A stretch of DNA of 10,161 nucleotides from Planctomycetaceae bacterium (GCA_031259095.1 JAIRLW010000137.1:1-10161), one strand, 5' to 3'. Numbered from the stretch's first letter, positions 1 through 7,103 are shown. Numbers and translations: made by a program. Notes: generated by a model from the letters alone, not told the origin.

Positions 1-51
1 AATAAAATAACTGCTGTTGGTACACCAGCAAAAAAATTAAAAAATAGATAA
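1..51 (+). CDS. C-terminal end of a hexapeptide-repeat (left-handed beta-helix) acyltransferase, partial
   Basis: Frame 1 is open from the window edge and ends at TAA (49-51), giving the 16-residue tail NKITAVGTPAKKLKNR. The pattern V-G-x-P-A-K-x-[ILV]-K is the usual end of the left-handed beta-helix acetyltransferases (NeuD, serine acetyltransferase, WbbJ and sugar O-acetyltransferase types), where it follows the last hexapeptide coil. The seen part is only the short tail, so substrate and exact family cannot be named. The gene points toward the second gene set, whose minus-strand ORFs end at 263, so the two converge on the inverted repeat at 84-190. The call depends on one short motif. Chance is possible but unlikely, because the frame, the motif and the stop codon agree. 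Confidence 0.55.
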   Translation, partial: NKITAVGTPAKKLKNR

Positions 52-83
52 TATATCAGTGTAATTTTCTCAATGATTTTGTG

Positions 84-190
84 TTTATACCGTTTTCACT
101 TTAAAAACCGGTTTTTGAACTGTAAAAACACCTTAAATTGCGGAGTTAAATGAAAATATAAACCGGTTTTTAAAGTGAAAACGGTATAAA
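84..190. repeat. Perfect 31-bp inverted repeat with a 45-nt spacer
   Basis: Arms 84-114 and 160-190 are exact reverse complements over 31 bp (outer end TTTATACCG, inner end ACCGGTTT). The inner part of the left arm is itself a 14-bp palindrome, AAAAACCGGTTTTT (103-116). It lies 33 bp past the stop codon of the upstream acyltransferase and 72 bp past the end of the converging minus-strand ORFs, which is where a bidirectional terminator would sit. There is no T-run after either arm. No matching target-site duplication flanks it, so a MITE is possible but not supported. Confidence 0.85.
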
Positions 191-262
191 ATGAGTAAAA
201 TTACAACAGTAATTAGGATTTTAAAGGTTGATGTAATCTATTTTTTCTACAATTTTGACTGG

Positions 263-421
263 TCAGCAAATCTGCAATAACAACAATTGGTAGATTTTAG
301 ACACAAAACCTGCCGGTAATTGAGATGACTCATGCCAGACGGGTGTTGTTTGGATAATGGTATTACATACCAGTACAAAAAATAGAAAAACAATCAAAAT
401 TGAAATATATTTGAACCGCAT
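263..421 (-). CDS. 52-aa membrane-anchored ORF, possible remnant of a GT39-like glycosyltransferase
   Basis: The ORF runs from ATG at 421 to TGA at 265-263. Residues 1-19 are a basic start plus a hydrophobic helix (MRFKYISILIVFLFFVLVC), either a signal peptide or a first membrane segment. Residues 26-38 read TPVWHESSQLPAG, which resembles the segment after the first helix in planctomycete dolichyl-phosphate-mannose-type (GT39/ArnT-like) membrane proteins, typically a [T/S]-P-x-[W/F]-[D/H]-E-x-x-H-L-x-A-G pattern. The match then stops: residues 39-52 carry no such continuation and the frame ends, so it may be the broken 5' end of a much longer gene. It begins 21 bp after the stop of the preceding ORF on the same strand, as in an operon. 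There is no convincing Shine-Dalgarno. The family link comes from memory of the motif only; a genuine small exported protein is the alternative. Confidence 0.4.
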   Translation of the reverse strand: MRFKYISILIVFLFFVLVCNTIIQTTPVWHESSQLPAGFVSKIYQLLLLQIC

Positions 422-442
422 TACAACTCTATTAATCAATAC

Positions 443-841
443 TTATTTCCGGCGTTTTTTAAACTGTAAATAAAGCGCTGTAACAATCAACACAATACCG
501 GCAACAATAAAAATAATATTGATGTTTCGTTTCGGCGGTTCCGGCAATTTCACTTGAGACGGATCAAGTCCATAAAGCGGTTCAATCGTCGATTCAATTG
601 CTTCACCGTTGGCATCGGTTTTGTAGGAAATACCCTTAATCGCATCTGTAACAGTGGTATTTTCTGGAAAGAGTAATGTTATATTGTTTGGTGTTACTTT
701 ATCATATTCAATTTCATGAATATTTACTTTTGAAATTGAAAAAGTATCAGGTACTAATGATGTATTTAGTATCATCGTTAATTGAGTTGGCATCCAAATA
801 TCTCCTACTTTCAAACTTTTTTTCAACGATAAATTTTTCAT
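443..841 (-). CDS. C-terminal part of a frameshifted exported protein, with a membrane anchor and basic tail
   Basis: This 132-codon frame overlaps the end of the upstream ORF (747-1619) by 95 bp in another frame. It is probably not an independent gene but the second half of the same protein, separated by a one-base shift at the A7 run at 817-823. Its first residues continue the upstream sequence naturally (SLKVGDIWMPTQLTMILN). The body is soluble. The C-terminus is tripartite: LPEPP near residues 99-103, a hydrophobic helix at about 107-127 (INIIFIVAGIVLIVTALYLQF), and a basic end KKRRK. This resembles exosortase-type PEP-CTERM tails, or a simple C-terminal anchor that leaves the body outside the membrane. 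If translated alone it would start at the ATG at 841, which has no clear ribosome site and would leave the protein without an export signal. No family is recognised. Confidence 0.6.
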   Translation of the reverse strand: MKNLSLKKSLKVGDIWMPTQLTMILNTSLVPDTFSISKVNIHEIEYDKVTPNNITLLFPENTTVTDAIKGISYKTDANGEAIESTIEPLYGLDPSQVKLPEPPKRNINIIFIVAGIVLIVTALYLQFKKRRK

Positions 842-1619
842 CTCTCCATGCTTTCTGATTCTTATTATTTGCCCAAATTGCGTCCCAACGTATTTCCGAC
901 AATTCCGGCATAAATCCTTTTATAAAATTAAGATACACTTTTAATGTTCCGTTACAAGATTTAAAATTAAATGATGCATAAGCCGGTTGAAATTTTACTT
1001 CCAGACCAATCAGATTTTCTTTTTCTGTAGTAAAAAACGTCCAGTCTTTAACATGTTCCAAAAGATAAACGAATATAAATGAATTTTTTTCCAGTGAACT
1101 TTCTAAAAAGAACGAATCTTGCAACCAATACAAGTATATATCGTCGGTAGTAGTAACGTCCTGAATCGTATTAATTGTACCAAAAATCTTGTCTTTTAAC
1201 GAACTACTACGAAATATTCCGCGATTTTCTCCGTTTTTTGCATCATACACGGAAGTAACCCATTCAATCGGCTGAGATGCTATTCCCTTAAACATCTCCA
1301 TATCAACTTTATATGATTTATTTAACTGCCATCTTGTATATTTCCGTTTAAAGAAAAAATCAACATTGTTATCGGGAACACCTTGTCTATTTTTTGAATT
1401 TCCGATTGTTAAATCTAATTTATAGTAAATATTTTGAGATTTATTAATTCGTTCTTCAAAAGATTTGACTATTATTCTTTGCTTTTGATCATCTGGAAGT
1501 TTCAAAAAATCCTCAAATTGTTGTAATTCATTATTGTTTTGCGCTACAACCAAACCACAACCAATAATAAAGTCAATCCAACAAAAAATCAGAAATAAAA
1601 ATAACATATTTTTTTTCAT
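747..1619 (-). CDS. N-terminal part of the frameshifted exported protein, with signal peptide
   Basis: The start chosen is the ATG at 1619, because AGGTG (1625-1629) sits 5 nt upstream and the protein then begins with a textbook export signal (MKKNMLFLFLIFCWIDFIIG). The frame stays open 16 codons further up, to 1667, but those codons lack a ribosome site. Residues 18-21 read IIGC, a possible lipobox with Cys21 as the lipid attachment residue; cleavage after VVAQ is the alternative. The mature part, from about residue 28, is rich in aromatic and charged residues and contains likely beta-strand segments, such as KRKYTRWQL and LKVYLNFIKGFMPEL, loosely like LolA-type lipoprotein-sorting folds. 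That likeness is only an impression. In this frame the protein ends 25 codons after the A7 run with an unremarkable tail. Removing one A would join it to the following ORF as a single 391-residue protein. It follows the MauE/DoxX gene by 90 bp on the same strand. Confidence 0.75.
   Translation of the reverse strand: MKKNMLFLFLIFCWIDFIIGCGLVVAQNNNELQQFEDFLKLPDDQKQRIIVKSFEERINKSQNIYYKLDLTIGNSKNRQGVPDNNVDFFFKRKYTRWQLNKSYKVDMEMFKGIASQPIEWVTSVYDAKNGENRGIFRSSSLKDKIFGTINTIQDVTTTDDIYLYWLQDSFFLESSLEKNSFIFVYLLEHVKDWTFFTTEKENLIGLEVKFQPAYASFNFKSCNGTLKVYLNFIKGFMPELSEIRWDAIWANNKNQKAWRDEKFIVEKKFESRRYLDANSINDDTKYIIST
817..823 (-). other. A7 homopolymer, likely frameshift site
   Basis: On the minus strand the run reads GTTGAAAAAAAGTTTG. 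In the upstream frame this is GTT-GAA-AAA-AAG-TTT. With six A's it becomes GTT-GAA-AAA-AGT-TTG-AAA-GTA-GGA, which enters the downstream frame as VEKSLKVG. The joined ORF (1619 to 443) then has exactly 391 codons plus stop. An assembly or sequencing error, a real inactivating mutation, or transcriptional slippage would all produce this picture. Confidence 0.65.
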
Positions 1620-1709
1620 AATGACACCTAATTGTATTTTGATCAAGGTATTAAAAATTGATCTCAATTTTATTATAATTTGTCTGAAGCCTAAACACTA
1701 ATATACTCG

Positions 1710-2186
1710 TTACATTTTGAAAAATAAAAATTCGTCGATAAAAGATTGAAAACAAAAAACAGGACTGACTGGTCGAAACTTCCACAATAATCCAATGGAA
1801 CCAATATCTAACACCATCGTGAAATACGGACTCACCTGCATCGCACCCCAACACCCGCACGATTCCGCGCCGCTCAATCCTTTCGCCAACGAAACAATGC
1901 TGAATATCATGAAAAGAATTGTTGTCACCAACCATGAAATTTTAGGAACAATACCAAAAAGCAAAATCAGAGCAAGAGCAATTTCACATTCGACCAAAAT
2001 AATTTGAAACCATCGGGCTTCAAAAAAACTGTTTTCTAAATCCGGCATTGTTGCCAATTGGTACGCTTTCAAACCCGCCGCAATCAATAACACCGCCGCA
2101 ACGAAAAACCGCACAATCATCCAACCAAGCTGATTGTGGACGAATAGATGCGGTTCTGATTGTGTTGCTTTTAATGTTGCGGACAT
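1710..2186 (-). CDS. MauE/DoxX-family redox-associated integral membrane protein with CGCWG motif
   Basis: The 158-residue protein has four hydrophobic helices at about residues 22-40, 60-80, 84-101 and 118-136, the size and topology of the MauE/DoxX four-helix family. After helix 3 comes C110-G-C112-W-G, the paired-cysteine motif common in the MauE-like branch, whose members are proposed to pass reducing or oxidising equivalents to periplasmic thiol proteins, as MauE does in methylamine dehydrogenase maturation. No thioredoxin-like partner is visible in the window, so the partner here is unknown. The ATG at 2186 is the first start and has no strong Shine-Dalgarno. Met23, just before helix 1, is an alternative, but the hydrophilic lead of about 20 residues is plausible as real. 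A frameshifted exported-protein gene follows 90 bp downstream, consistent with a cell-envelope operon. The family call is firm; the function is inferred. Confidence 0.85.
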   Translation of the reverse strand: MSATLKATQSEPHLFVHNQLGWMIVRFFVAAVLLIAAGLKAYQLATMPDLENSFFEARWFQIILVECEIALALILLFGIVPKISWLVTTILFMIFSIVSLAKGLSGAESCGCWGAMQVSPYFTMVLDIGSIGLLWKFRPVSPVFCFQSFIDEFLFFKM

Positions 2187-2404
2187 GTTTTGATAATCAT
2201 TCTTTTACTGTAAAAATCAAGACCATTCCTCTTTTTTACTTAATTTATAAATCATTGACAATTGAAAAATACACAACTACCGCTACAGAAAAAATTAAGA
2301 GGATTTCTCAAAATTTTGAATCTGTCTATTAACCTCATATTCTCTAATATCTAGTGTTATAATAAATGGAAGTCTCTAAAAATATCATTTGCCCAAAGAT
2401 ATTT

Positions 2405-2425
2405 TAATTAATTAATTGATTGATT
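2405..2425. repeat. Short AT tetranucleotide run (TAAT/TGAT steps)
   Basis: A 4-bp periodic stretch, TAATTAATTAATTGATTGAT, abuts the outer end of the stem-loop at 2426. It is simple sequence and no function is visible. Confidence 0.5.
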
Positions 2426-2496
2426 ATTTGTCCCATTAGTTCCTATCGTCCTTAATGTCCTTATAAAAAGGGATGTTAGGGACTAATGGGACAAAT
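2426..2496. repeat. Long stem-loop made of seven contiguous 9-bp units (four forward, three reversed)
   Basis: This is the main content of the 400-bp gap 2187-2586. From 2430 to 2492 the sequence divides without gaps into seven 9-mers: GTCCCATTA, GTTCCTATC, GTCCTTAAT, GTCCTTATA, then AAAAGGGAT, GTTAGGGAC, TAATGGGAC, which match the same unit reversed. The outer arms (2426-2440 and 2482-2496) are perfectly complementary over 15 bp. Pairing continues inward to about 28 bp with one internal mismatch and a loop near 2454-2468. Three of the pairs are G-T, and all three are oriented so that they pair only in a plus-strand transcript, although both flanking genes are on the minus strand. It could also serve as the end of the coaB transcript, but no T-run follows on that strand. 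Related arrays lie at 3299-3334 and 7989-8071. Confidence 0.8.
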
Positions 2497-2586
2497 GAGT
2501 TTTCAATAAAATGTTGTAGTTAAAAATGAATTTTTTGAGACATCCAATTGAAATAATTCATCATTGCATTACGAAAATGATATTCT

Positions 2587-3249
2587 TTAATCCTTTTCAG
2601 ATGTTTCAAAAATACAATACTTGTCAATCAGTGCGAATATCTCTTTAACCGCCGTTTTCTTGGAACCGTTCAAATCCGCACAGAGTTCGCCGGAAGCGTT
2701 GAATATCTGAAATGACGCGGTTTCACGGTTAATAGATTCAGGACTATTCAGAACAATAAGATCGCATTTTTTTTGTTTCAATTTTTTCAAGGCGAGATCG
2801 CGTCCGTTTTTCGTTTCCAGTGCAAAACCAACCACCCATTGATCACGCCGTTTAATTTGTCCGAGTGTCGCCAAAATGTCCGGCGTTTTCGTAAACCGAA
2901 AGACAATATCAATATTTCCTTCCGGTTTCGACAATTTTTGTTCTGAAAAATATTCCGGTTTGAAATCGCAAGGCGCAGCCGCTCCAATAATTCCGTTACA
3001 ATTAGGAAAAAGCCGCAGGCAACATTCGAGCATTTGTTCCGTTGTTTCGACGCGGTGAATTTCGGCTCCGTCAGGATACGTCAACGCAACCGGTCCACTG
3101 ACCATCACCGGTGTTTCACCGCGTTCTAAAACGGCTTCCGCAAGAGCCGCACCCATACGACCACTTGAACCATTCGTTAAAAAACGTACCGGATCAAGAT
3201 ATTCCCGCGTCGGACCTGATGTAATTAAAATGCGTTTGCGCAACAACAT
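2587..3249 (-). CDS. coaB: Phosphopantothenate-cysteine ligase (stand-alone CoaB)
   Basis: CoaB joins 4'-phosphopantothenate to cysteine, using a nucleotide triphosphate, in coenzyme A synthesis in the cytoplasm. The family signature is complete. Numbered from the upstream ATG at 3318, these are the nucleotide-binding start RILITSGPTREYLDP (29-43), the N-G-S-S-G-R-M-G segment with the catalytic-type Asn49, AAAPCDFKP (113-121), the conserved lysine region QKLSK (127-131), GFALET (164-169) and DLIVLN (186-191). There is no flavin decarboxylase (CoaC) half, so this is the separate CoaB form rather than the fused CoaBC of E. coli. No coaC lies in the window. I place the start at the ATG at 3249, because the fold begins immediately there (MLLRKRILITSGPTRE). 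The 23 extra codons back to 3318 fit no conserved part, and their first codons fall inside a 9-bp repeat array. Neither start has a clear Shine-Dalgarno. The gene lies downstream of the large lipid fusion on the same strand. Confidence 0.93.
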   Translation of the reverse strand: MLLRKRILITSGPTREYLDPVRFLTNGSSGRMGAALAEAVLERGETPVMVSGPVALTYPDGAEIHRVETTEQMLECCLRLFPNCNGIIGAAAPCDFKPEYFSEQKLSKPEGNIDIVFRFTKTPDILATLGQIKRRDQWVVGFALETKNGRDLALKKLKQKKCDLIVLNSPESINRETASFQIFNASGELCADLNGSKKTAVKEIFALIDKYCIFETSEKD

Positions 3250-3298
3250 TGTTGGAATATTTTGTGTTTTTCGGACATTAACATTTTCGGTTAGGGGC

Positions 3299-3334
3299 TG
3301 TAGAGACAAGTGGGACATAAGGGACGAATGAGAT
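3299..3334. repeat. Tandem array of four 9-bp units between the lipid fusion gene and coaB
   Basis: On the plus strand the units are TGTAGAGAC, AAGTGGGAC, ATAAGGGAC and GAATGAGAT, contiguous and in register. On the minus strand they read as the GTCCCnnnn unit seen at 2430-2492 and 7989-8071. This array has only one orientation, so it makes no hairpin by itself. It covers the intergenic junction and the first codons of the longest possible coaB reading frame. Confidence 0.7.
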
Positions 3335-3350
3335 AAATAATCCTTTTATC

Positions 3351-6300
3351 CTATAATCCTTTATTGTTCTCACGGGCATGAATTTCGGCGGCTTTTTGTT
3401 TGATGGCGGCGAGGTCGAGTTTGCCGGTTCCCAACACCGGAATCGAATCGACTTTCAGGAAACCGTCAAGATGCGGAATCCAAACGTGCGGCAAGCCGTT
3501 GGCAATCATTTGTTCGATAATCTCTTGCGGCGCAAACGGCAACTCCCGATGTAACACAATAATCTGTTCGCCGCGCGTCGGATGCGGTAACGCTGTTACT
3601 GCAATCAACGGTTCTACGGACTCCTCTGTTTGTTCCGGTTCACCAAGTGTTTTGGTAACAATTTTCTGAATTTCTTCCTCGATCAAGATATGCGGAATCA
3701 TTTCACCGGCAATTTTGGAAATGCGCGTTTGACGTCCCGTAATCCAAAGGAAACCGTCTTCATCCATCTTGCCGACATCACCGGTAATATACCAACCGTT
3801 TTTGAGAACTTCCGCTGTTAATTCCGGTTGTTTGTAATATCCCTTCATCACAATAGAACCTTTGACAACAATCATTCCAATTTCATTCGGCGGTAAATCC
3901 GCCCCGGTTTCCCAATCAATCACCTTAACCGCAACATTAATAATTGCCCTGCCAATCGAACCGTCTTTCCGGTAAGTATGGAATTGATCAAACACCCGGC
4001 TCTCAGGAACATTCGTTGTCGGTACCGGCGATAACTCTGTTGCGCCGAATCCTTCACTCGGTCGAACGCCATATTTTTGCTCCCAAGCATCGATCAGATC
4101 AATCGGTAATTTTTCCGCACCGCACATCACCGTGTGAACATGTTCAAAATCCTTTTTATCACACCGGCGTAAAAAATTACGTAAAAAAGTCGGCGTCGAG
4201 GCAATAAATGTTACCGGATATTTTCGCGCCATTTCGCCGATCTTTTTCGGCTCCAACGGACTAAAATGAAAAACTCCCGAACCGCCGCAAAAAATCGGTA
4301 ACCAAAAATTGCCCATAAATCCAAACGCATGGAAAAACGGCAAAAATCCCAAGACAATATCTTTTTTGTTCAACCCCATTGCTCCAACAAATCCGCGCCC
4401 CACTTCCGCAAGATTATTATTCGTCAGCATCACCCCTTTGGGACGACCCGTTGATCCCGATGTGTAAATGATCGTTGTCAATTCGTCGTTCAAACCTTTT
4501 TTCCGAAGACCAAGAACCCATTCAAGAATCCGGCGCGGTAAAATCGTTGCGTCGCCGAGACAGTCCATTTTCATCAGAAAAGAAACTTTGGGAATCAGGT
4601 CTTCCGAACAAATGATTTTGGCGTCCAGTTTTAAGTTGGGATAACGTTCTACGACTTTCCGGCTGGTCAAAACATGTTTGATACCGGCTTGTTTGATACA
4701 GTAATTGATTCCTTCCACACCAAACGTGAAATTCAAATCAACCGGAACACGGCGGTCTAGTGTCAGAGCCGAATTCAAAACACAACCGCCCACCGACATC
4801 GGAGCCAACACCCCGACATGCGGTTCTTCATCGCGGGAACCAAGAACATATTTTTTCAGTAACCGCCGTGAAATTAACACCGCCGCCAAAAATTTGTAAC
4901 CGCTCAACCGAATACCGGTCGAATCCGCAAACAACAATTTCCAACCGCGTTGACGGCATGTTTTGATGAGTGTTCGTGCCGGAATCGGTAACAATTTCGT
5001 GTTGTGTTCCCGATACGTATCAACCCCAAGTTCCTGAACCGCACGCTGAACCTGTTGCGGATATTGGGGATTGTAAATCGGTTTTCCAAACGCAATGATC
5101 ACATCATTCAACAAACGCCGAGGAAAAAACGTAATTTTTTTATCGCCGTATTTGTAACTGAACATACTTTCATAAAGTCCGCCGATATGACACGGAATTA
5201 CCGGAACATTTTCAACTCCTTTCAAAATGGACATAAAACCGGGTTCAAACGCTTTCATCTGACCGTTTCGTGTGATACCGCCTTCGGCGAAAATCCCGAC
5301 AAGTTCGCCGTTTTTCAACGCTTCACGGGCTGTTTTCAACGCTTGAACAATACGTTTGGGATTACCGGGAAGAAGTTTAATCAATCCGGTTTCGCGAACA
5401 CAACCTTCAAAAAATTTCGGAACCATCGGTTCAAAGGCAAGAAATCGGGTGTTTCGCGGACAGGCGGCGTATAAAATCAGTCCGTCCAGCAAACTGACAT
5501 GATTCGACACCAACAACGCTCCGCCTTCTTTGGGAATATTTTCAAGACCGACAAATTTCGGACGATAAACAACATGCAACAAAATCCGCAACGAAAAAAT
5601 AATGAACGGACCGTTGAACCAATACGCCAAAGCAATACTAACAACAATTGTGAATAAACCGGTTGCAATCCAAATAAGCAGACTTGGATGACTGAAAAAT
5701 ATTTCAAAAACTTTTGCTCCGGCAAGACCAAGCCCAATAAACAAAAACATTGCGGAAAACGTCATAAAATTGTAAGCGGCGATCATACGTCCGCGTTGAA
5801 CGGGCGGACTTTTTTCTTGAATATAAGCCGCCAACGGAATATCGTACAACCCTGCCCAAAGACCGGTCATCAACATCATTGCGGCGGCGAAAAGATAGGG
5901 CAGCGATAAGGGAGTTCCGAAACCTTTTGCAACTTCGTTGGGATAATTGGGAGTAAAACCGAGAATAAGAATGAAAAAACCCATTCCGAATGCTCCGATA
6001 GGAACAAGTCCCAGTTCAATCCGTTTGCCGGAAATCCAACCACAAATCACCGCGCCGATTCCGATTCCAATGGTCAACACGGCGGCAAGAATGGTAACAT
6101 GTTGTTGTTGCACCATGAGAAATTCGGTTGCGAATTTATCGATATTATTTTGGGCAAGAGCCGCAAGTCCCCAGAAAAACGCGCTGGCAATGGAAATCAG
6201 GAACAATTTATGATGCGAAAACAACGCGGCAAGATCGCGTCCGGTTTGTAGAAACGGATTGAGTGGAAATTTCGCATTCGGATCAACTGCTTTCATTTTA

Positions 6301-6977
6301 GGAATGAAAAAACCGGCGAGAAGTCCGATTGCGGCTGCTCCAAGCAACACCACTGCGGTAATCCAAACATGTTCACCGCCGGGAATACCGGTTTTGGTTG
6401 GGAGTCTCTCTCCGTTAATGGTTTCGTAAATGGTTGTCCAAAAGAAAACGTAACCGCCAAGAATCTGACCGGAAACGCAAGCAAGCATAGTGAGCATGGA
6501 AACAACACCGTTAGCGGCGGAAATACTTGTTTCGGGAACAAGATCGGGAATAGTTCCGTATTTTGACGGGCTGAAAAAGGCGGCTTGGGAACCGAGCAGG
6601 AACATGATACCAAGTAAAAGGATCATTTTGAACGGCATTCCACCGCCGGAACTTGCGGCTTCGGCGGCAGTAGGACCAAGACAGATTACGCCAATAGCAG
6701 CGGCAAGAAGCAACAACTCAACGAGTTTACACCAAATCATGGCGTTCCTTCGACTGAAACGATCCGTTACATAACCGGCAATAGAAGTCCAGATTAAAAA
6801 CGGAACAATCAAAAACGCTCCGCCAAGAAATCGGATTAAATCGCCGTTAGCGTATTCTTTTCCGATAGGAACGAGCAACCATCGAAAGGCGTTGTCGTTG
6901 AAGGCAACAGTAAATTGAGTGATGAGTAGAGCGATAAATCCTTTATTCCAAAGAGATTGCGGCTTTTCAGAATTCAT
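3351..6977 (-). CDS. Fused lysophospholipid transporter (LplT-like MFS), PlsC-type acyltransferase and acyl-ACP synthetase (Aas-like)
   Basis: One 1208-residue chain holds three enzymes that E. coli encodes as LplT plus Aas. Residues 1 to about 460 are an MFS transporter with FNDNAF (26-31) near the start, as in LplT, and the motif-A-like loop GYVTDRFSRR (68-77). Residues about 465-660 are a PlsC-type acyltransferase with the catalytic H493-V-S-L-L-D498 box, FAEGGITRNG (563-572) and VPVIP (591-595). Residues about 680-1205 are an AMP-forming ligase with the P-loop TSGSTGRPKG (839-848), FGATE (977-981), TGD (1065-1067), GR (1081-1082) and the A10 lysine K1186 in GTGKLD. The expected job is to bring lysophosphatidylethanolamine back through the inner membrane and re-acylate it with an acyl chain activated on ACP, which repairs membrane lipid. 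All catalytic motifs are present, so the protein looks intact. Similar triple fusions are known in several bacterial phyla. The ATG at 6977 lacks a strong ribosome site. coaB follows on the same strand. Confidence 0.95.
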   Translation of the reverse strand: MNSEKPQSLWNKGFIALLITQFTVAFNDNAFRWLLVPIGKEYANGDLIRFLGGAFLIVPFLIWTSIAGYVTDRFSRRNAMIWCKLVELLLLAAAIGVICLGPTAAEAASSGGGMPFKMILLLGIMFLLGSQAAFFSPSKYGTIPDLVPETSISAANGVVSMLTMLACVSGQILGGYVFFWTTIYETINGERLPTKTGIPGGEHVWITAVVLLGAAAIGLLAGFFIPKMKAVDPNAKFPLNPFLQTGRDLAALFSHHKLFLISIASAFFWGLAALAQNNIDKFATEFLMVQQQHVTILAAVLTIGIGIGAVICGWISGKRIELGLVPIGAFGMGFFILILGFTPNYPNEVAKGFGTPLSLPYLFAAAMMLMTGLWAGLYDIPLAAYIQEKSPPVQRGRMIAAYNFMTFSAMFLFIGLGLAGAKVFEIFFSHPSLLIWIATGLFTIVVSIALAYWFNGPFIIFSLRILLHVVYRPKFVGLENIPKEGGALLVSNHVSLLDGLILYAACPRNTRFLAFEPMVPKFFEGCVRETGLIKLLPGNPKRIVQALKTAREALKNGELVGIFAEGGITRNGQMKAFEPGFMSILKGVENVPVIPCHIGGLYESMFSYKYGDKKITFFPRRLLNDVIIAFGKPIYNPQYPQQVQRAVQELGVDTYREHNTKLLPIPARTLIKTCRQRGWKLLFADSTGIRLSGYKFLAAVLISRRLLKKYVLGSRDEEPHVGVLAPMSVGGCVLNSALTLDRRVPVDLNFTFGVEGINYCIKQAGIKHVLTSRKVVERYPNLKLDAKIICSEDLIPKVSFLMKMDCLGDATILPRRILEWVLGLRKKGLNDELTTIIYTSGSTGRPKGVMLTNNNLAEVGRGFVGAMGLNKKDIVLGFLPFFHAFGFMGNFWLPIFCGGSGVFHFSPLEPKKIGEMARKYPVTFIASTPTFLRNFLRRCDKKDFEHVHTVMCGAEKLPIDLIDAWEQKYGVRPSEGFGATELSPVPTTNVPESRVFDQFHTYRKDGSIGRAIINVAVKVIDWETGADLPPNEIGMIVVKGSIVMKGYYKQPELTAEVLKNGWYITGDVGKMDEDGFLWITGRQTRISKIAGEMIPHILIEEEIQKIVTKTLGEPEQTEESVEPLIAVTALPHPTRGEQIIVLHRELPFAPQEIIEQMIANGLPHVWIPHLDGFLKVDSIPVLGTGKLDLAAIKQKAAEIHARENNKGL

Positions 6978-7045
6978 AAGAGCAAAGAAAATTATGGTTG
7001 AGCCGAAGCGTTAAGCGTACACCGGTTGAGACAAACAAAGCAAAG

Positions 7046-7051
7046 ATTATA
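7046..7051 (-). promoter_or_regulatory. Possible -10 box upstream of the lipid fusion gene
   Basis: On the minus strand the sequence is CTTTATAATC, an exact TATAAT lying 68 nt before the ATG at 6977, in the 126-bp gap after the 7104-7844 gene. No good -35 hexamer stands 16-18 bp upstream, so this is suggestive only. If real, the fusion gene could be transcribed separately from the gene above it. Confidence 0.3.
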
Positions 7052-7103
7052 AAGGAAGAACGAACAACAGGGAACAACCACAAATGCAATTTTTCTGAAT
7101 CAA

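Noticed and set aside
84..190. The 31-bp inverted repeat as the ends of an insertion sequence
   Set aside because: The spacer is 45 nt with no coding capacity, and no flanking target duplication is visible.
1651..1935. Minus-strand open frame of 94 codons overlapping the MauE/DoxX gene
   Set aside because: It lies in another frame of a well-recognised membrane protein, and its sequence has no domain-like pattern.
2430..2492. The 9-bp arrays considered as a CRISPR or other spacer array
   Set aside because: The units are contiguous, only 9 bp long and degenerate, with no unique spacers, and no cas gene is nearby.
5004..5474. Plus-strand open frame of 156 codons
   Set aside because: It is antisense to the acyltransferase and transporter part of the lipid fusion, whose motifs prove the minus-strand frame.
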